DNA of 9,699 nt from the NCBI GenBank assembly GCA_021849525.1, contig JAJZSS010000030.1, forward strand, positions 1 through 9,699, written 5' to 3'. Below the pieces are notes generated by a model that was given only the letters and a program-made list of their open reading frames with translations, made no database searches and was not told where the DNA came from. Origin of the DNA: Chloroflexota bacterium (GTDB lineage Bacteria; Chloroflexota; Anaerolineae; Anaerolineales; UBA4823). The translations under genes and the position numbers were made by a program. This document shows positions 6,923 through 9,699 of the stretch, piece after piece. The stretch's first letter is position 1; each line of letters opens with the position of its first letter.

Positions 6923-7939
6923 ATGACCTTAGTTGAATCTGTTCTGGCAGGCAACCGGCTGGCATTGGCCCGGCTGCTTACGCTGGTAGAGAATGGGCTG
7001 CCCGAAGGCTGGGCAGCCTTGAATGAGCTTTATCCACATACCGGTAAAGCCCACCGCATTGGAATTACCGGCGCACCCGGGACCGGCAAATCCAGCCTGG
7101 TCAACCAGCTGGCGCTCTTTTATCGCCAGGGTGGGAATTTCACACCACGCCGCGTGGGGGTGATTGCCGTCGATCCATCCAGCCCATTCACCGGTGGGGC
7201 AATCCTGGGGGACCGGGTGCGAATGCGCGATCTGGCTGGCGATCCGGGCGTCTTTATTCGCTCAATGGCTACCCGCGGCACACTGGGAGGCCTGGCGGCG
7301 ACGACCGCCGGCATGGTGCAGGTGATGGATGCAGCCGGTTTTGACCTGATTCTGGTCGAAACCGTTGGCGCGGGCCAGAGCGAGGTGGATATCGCCCGAC
7401 TGGCACACACGACCCTGGTCGTCGAAGCGCCGGGGCTGGGGGATGAGATCCAGGCGATCAAAGCCGGGATATTGGAGATCGCCGATATCCTGGTGATCAA
7501 CAAAGCCGATCGTCCGGGCGTCGAGGCCACAGAACGCGCTTTACGCAATAATTTGCAGCTGGCGCACAGTGCCCCGCGCAGCTTCCAGCATCATGGTCAT
7601 ATTGAGGTGCTTTCCGAGCATCCCCAAAAGGACCCGGAGGGTAGTATCTGGACTCCGCCGATATTAAAGGTCGTGGCAACCGAAGGCGATGGGATTGCAC
7701 AACTGGTCGATGCGATCGAACAGCACCGAAAATTCCTGGAAATCTCCGGCGAGCGCCAGCGCCGCGAGCTGATGCGAATCGAGACTGAGCTGGAAAATCT
7801 GCTGCGCGACACGCTGGTTGCGCGCTGGCGGACGACAATCGATGCCGCGCAGTATCGCGCCGTACTGAACCGGATGGCCGCGCGCCAGGTCTCACCCTGG
7901 CAGGCGGTACAGCAGCTACTGGATGGAGGTGAGGGATGA
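6923..7939 (+). CDS. meaB: MeaB, G-protein chaperone of a B12-dependent mutase (ArgK family)
   Basis: The 338-residue SIMIBI-class GTPase has the P-loop GAPGTGKS (50-57), the switch region VDPSSPFTGGAILGDRVRM (83-101), ETVGAGQSEVD (146-156, Walker B/switch II) and the base-specificity motif NKAD (193-196). The C-terminal helical part (about 260-338) would form the dimer arm. The family gates delivery of adenosylcobalamin to methylmalonyl-CoA mutase and expels damaged cofactor at the cost of GTP. Older annotations as an arginine/ornithine transport kinase (ArgK) are considered wrong. It directly follows its likely partner subunit. No good ribosome site precedes ATG 6923, so translation may be coupled to the upstream gene. 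Its stop overlaps the next start. Confidence 0.93.
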   Translation: MTLVESVLAGNRLALARLLTLVENGLPEGWAALNELYPHTGKAHRIGITGAPGTGKSSLVNQLALFYRQGGNFTPRRVGVIAVDPSSPFTGGAILGDRVRMRDLAGDPGVFIRSMATRGTLGGLAATTAGMVQVMDAAGFDLILVETVGAGQSEVDIARLAHTTLVVEAPGLGDEIQAIKAGILEIADILVINKADRPGVEATERALRNNLQLAHSAPRSFQHHGHIEVLSEHPQKDPEGSIWTPPILKVVATEGDGIAQLVDAIEQHRKFLEISGERQRRELMRIETELENLLRDTLVARWRTTIDAAQYRAVLNRMAARQVSPWQAVQQLLDGGEG

Positions 7940-8478
7940 TCCAGGGAAAACGGATTCGCTTGCGGGCGCCGACCCGCACCGATATACCCCAGTTTGTGGC
8001 CTGGTTGAATGACTCTGAGGTCATTGCTGGTCTGATGGTCTCCTTGCCGATGTCCTTGGAAGATGAGGAGGCCTGGTTCACGGGAATGCTCAATCGCCCG
8101 CTTGCCGAACACCCCCTGGTTATCGAAGTCCAGCGAGGAGAAGAATGGACGGCAGTGGGCAACTGCGGGTTTAACATGATTGATTGGCGGGCACGAGCAG
8201 CCGAAGTGGGCATTTTCATTGGTGAAAAGTCCCTCTGGAATCAGGGGTACGGCAGCGAAGCGATGACCTTATTGCTCAAGCACGGATTTAATACGTTAAA
8301 CTTGAACCGGATTGCCCTGGATGTGTATGAGACCAATCCGCGGGCGATTCGGGCGTACGAAAAGGTGGGATTTGTGCATGAGGGGCGCAAACGCCAGGCG
8401 ATGTACAAAGATGGCAGCTATATTGACATTTTGATCATGAGTGTTCTACGGAGTGAGTGGAAGGAGGATCAGGAGTGA
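7936..8478 (+). CDS. GNAT family N-acetyltransferase (RimJ/RimL-like)
   Basis: The 180-residue protein has an N-terminal motif typical of the Acetyltransf_3 group (GKRIRLRAPTRTDIPQFVAWLND), the acetyl-CoA pyrophosphate-binding segment QGYGSEA (103-109) and the late conserved stretch NPRAIRAYEKVGFVHEG (134-150). These enzymes transfer acetyl groups to protein N-termini, polyamines or small-molecule amines. The acceptor is unknown here. ATG 7936 overlaps the meaB stop as ATGA and has a strong GGAGGT at 7925-7930. Its own stop overlaps the prs start as GTGA. Translation of the three genes is therefore likely coupled. Nothing in the context points to a specific substrate. Confidence 0.9.
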   Translation: MIQGKRIRLRAPTRTDIPQFVAWLNDSEVIAGLMVSLPMSLEDEEAWFTGMLNRPLAEHPLVIEVQRGEEWTAVGNCGFNMIDWRARAAEVGIFIGEKSLWNQGYGSEAMTLLLKHGFNTLNLNRIALDVYETNPRAIRAYEKVGFVHEGRKRQAMYKDGSYIDILIMSVLRSEWKEDQE

Positions 8479-9467
8479 GCACACATCATGTCTATCGGGA
8501 TTGCGGGATGTATGGAGATATCCAGCTGTTTGCCGGCACAGGCTCCCCCGAGCTGGCGCAGGCGATAGCAGCCTACCTGGGGATCACCCTCAGTGGCAGA
8601 GACATCGTGCAGTTCCCCAATGAGAACTTATTTGTGCGCTTGCATAAGAGCGTGCGTGGCCAGGATGTTTACGTGGTCCAGACCACCAGCACCCCGGTGC
8701 ACCGCAACCTGATGGAACTCCTGATCATGCTCCAGACCCTGCGCCTGGATTCTGCAGCCCGGGTCACTGCAGTGGTCCCTTACCTGGCGTATGCCCGTTC
8801 TGACAAGAAGGACCGACCGCGGGTTCCCATCACCGCCCGCCTGGTGGCGGATATGATCGATGTTGCCGGCGCTGACCGCTATATGACACTAGATTTACAT
8901 GCCGGGCAAATCCAGGGATTCTTTTCGATCCCCGGCGATGTGCTGACGGCGTTTCATATATTGACAAAACATGTCGAGGCTTTACTCCCCAGCCTGAAAG
9001 ATCCGGTGGTGGTGGCTACCGATTTGGGCTTTGCCAAGAAAGGTCGTAACTTTGCAGCCCAGATCGGGGTGCCGATTGCATTTGTAGAAAAGCGCCGGGC
9101 AGGCGCAGACGCTCACGCCGAAGCCTTATCGATCATCGGGGATGTAACAGATCGGGATGTCATTCTCGTCGATGATGAGGTGGATACCGCTGGCTCGATG
9201 GTCCAGGCTGTCCAGCTGGTCAAGCGCGAGGGGGCGAGGCGGGTGTACATGGTGTTTGTGCACCCCATATTCTCCGGACCGGCTGCGGAGCGCCTGGCAC
9301 AGCTGCCGGTTGAAGAGATGATCACAACTGATACCGTGCCGGTTTCAGCGGAGAAGCGCGCTTTAATTGGCGATAAGCTGAAAATCCTATCGGTTGCTTC
9401 CTTGCTGGGCGAGGTGATCCTGCGGGCGCACGAGGGGCGCAGCGTGGGCGAGATGTTCCACGAATAA
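8475..9467 (+). CDS. prs: Ribose-phosphate pyrophosphokinase (PRPP synthetase), divergent ATP site
   Basis: The 330-residue protein aligns along its whole length with class I PRPP synthetases, which make PRPP from ribose 5-phosphate and ATP for nucleotide, His and Trp synthesis. It keeps DLHAGQIQGFF (140-150, metal-binding His142), EKRR (205-208, catalytic Lys206) and the PRPP loop VILVDDEVDTAG (229-240). Compared with the E. coli enzyme as I remember it, the ATP-contact DGE becomes NEN (49-51), RQD becomes RSD (108-110) and the SPDxGG stretch becomes ATDLGF (181-186). I set the start at GTG 8475, which has AAGGAGG at 8461-8467 seven bases upstream and overlaps the acetyltransferase stop. An in-frame GTG at 8457 lies before this ribosome site and is unlikely. 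Function as PRPP synthetase is likely, but the altered residues leave some doubt. Confidence 0.85.
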   Translation: MSTHHVYRDCGMYGDIQLFAGTGSPELAQAIAAYLGITLSGRDIVQFPNENLFVRLHKSVRGQDVYVVQTTSTPVHRNLMELLIMLQTLRLDSAARVTAVVPYLAYARSDKKDRPRVPITARLVADMIDVAGADRYMTLDLHAGQIQGFFSIPGDVLTAFHILTKHVEALLPSLKDPVVVATDLGFAKKGRNFAAQIGVPIAFVEKRRAGADAHAEALSIIGDVTDRDVILVDDEVDTAGSMVQAVQLVKREGARRVYMVFVHPIFSGPAAERLAQLPVEEMITTDTVPVSAEKRALIGDKLKILSVASLLGEVILRAHEGRSVGEMFHE

Positions 9468-9473
9468 AATTTT

Positions 9474-9699
9474 ATGCCGGAGCTCCCTGAAGTCGAAACG
9501 ATCGCCCGCCTTTTGCGCCAGGGTGTGGCAGATACTCCGGGTATCCTCGGACGTAAAATAACCGCCGTTCAGGTGCTGTGGGCGCGCAGCGTGGCTGAGC
9601 CGAATGCGGCTGATTTTCAAGCCCGCCTGCCGGGGCAGGAACTCCTGGAAATTGGCCGGCGCGGCAAGTTCCTCCTGCTCAATCTTACTCACGACAGAT
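9474..9699 (+). CDS. mutM: Formamidopyrimidine-DNA glycosylase MutM/Fpg (partial, N-terminus only)
   Basis: ATG 9474 opens 75 codons to the window edge, starting MPELPEVETIARLLRQGV. Pro2 is the catalytic nucleophile after Met removal and Glu3 the acid. RRGKFLLL (62-69) contains Lys65, equivalent to the conserved Lys57 of the E. coli enzyme. The enzyme removes 8-oxoguanine and ring-opened purines from DNA and nicks the abasic site. The C-terminal zinc finger lies outside the window, so Nei-type relatives cannot be wholly excluded, although MPELPEVET is typical of Fpg. The gene starts 6 bases after the prs stop with no clear ribosome site, so it is probably the fifth gene of the same unit. Confidence 0.93.
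   Translation, partial: MPELPEVETIARLLRQGVADTPGILGRKITAVQVLWARSVAEPNAADFQARLPGQELLEIGRRGKFLLLNLTHDR

Noticed and set aside
7497..8219. Long minus-strand open frame (240 codons) across the meaB/GNAT junction
   Set aside because: It lies wholly antisense to two well-supported genes, has low-complexity Ser/Arg/Pro-rich composition and no recognisable domain. This is typical of a shadow frame in GC-rich DNA.
8457..8474. Upstream GTG start for prs
   Set aside because: It precedes the strong AAGGAGG site (8461-8467), which is correctly placed for GTG 8475. The extra six residues would be encoded by the ribosome site itself.
1..9699. CRISPR array, tRNA/rRNA gene, insertion sequence or phage att site
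   Set aside because: No regularly spaced repeats, cloverleaf, transposase or integrase frame, or terminal inverted repeats were seen on either strand.

Overview
The window (9,699 bases, no RNA genes, no mobile elements and no CRISPR seen) looks like a chromosomal segment of a moderately GC-rich free-living bacterium. The mix of genes suggests Chloroflexota, perhaps an Anaerolineae-like lineage: a long winged-helix/BTAD/ATPase/TPR regulator, a stand-alone cobalamin-binding mutase subunit next to meaB, and a stand-alone RsbW/RsbV pair. This placement is inference from gene content and protein style, not from a marker gene. Ten protein genes are supported. The first and the last run off the window edges.

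Layout. Bases 1-2312 (minus strand) encode the N-terminal 770 or so residues of a large BTAD-type regulator. A 237-base divergent spacer follows. It holds three exact copies of an 8-base direct repeat arranged around a perfect TATAAT on the regulator's strand, so an operator is likely. On the plus strand come an RsbW-like anti-sigma kinase (2550-2993) and an RsbV-like STAS antagonist (3054-3410), which together form a partner-switching pair with no sigma factor or phosphatase in view. Next are a phytoene-desaturase-like FAD oxidoreductase (3485-4960) and an MFS transporter (5043-6338). Each appears to have its own promoter with a palindrome at the -10 region.

Bases 6465-9699 hold five closely packed plus-strand genes: a B12-binding subunit of a methylmalonyl-CoA-mutase-type enzyme, the G-protein chaperone meaB, a RimJ/RimL-like GNAT acetyltransferase, a ribose-phosphate pyrophosphokinase (prs) and the start of mutM/fpg. 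Two of the junctions are 4-base stop/start overlaps (ATGA, GTGA) and the others are 17 and 6 bases, so this is probably one transcription unit read from the TATAAT at 6428-6433. MeaB would protect and load the B12 mutase whose small subunit is encoded beside it. The catalytic mutase subunit is not in the window. The linkage to PRPP synthesis and oxidised-base repair has no obvious metabolic logic and may be simple co-expression.

The points most worth a second look are the triple repeat operator in the divergent spacer, the palindrome covering the MFS promoter, and the prs product, whose ATP-contact residues depart from those of well-studied class I enzymes. I did not find a clearly new multi-gene system.
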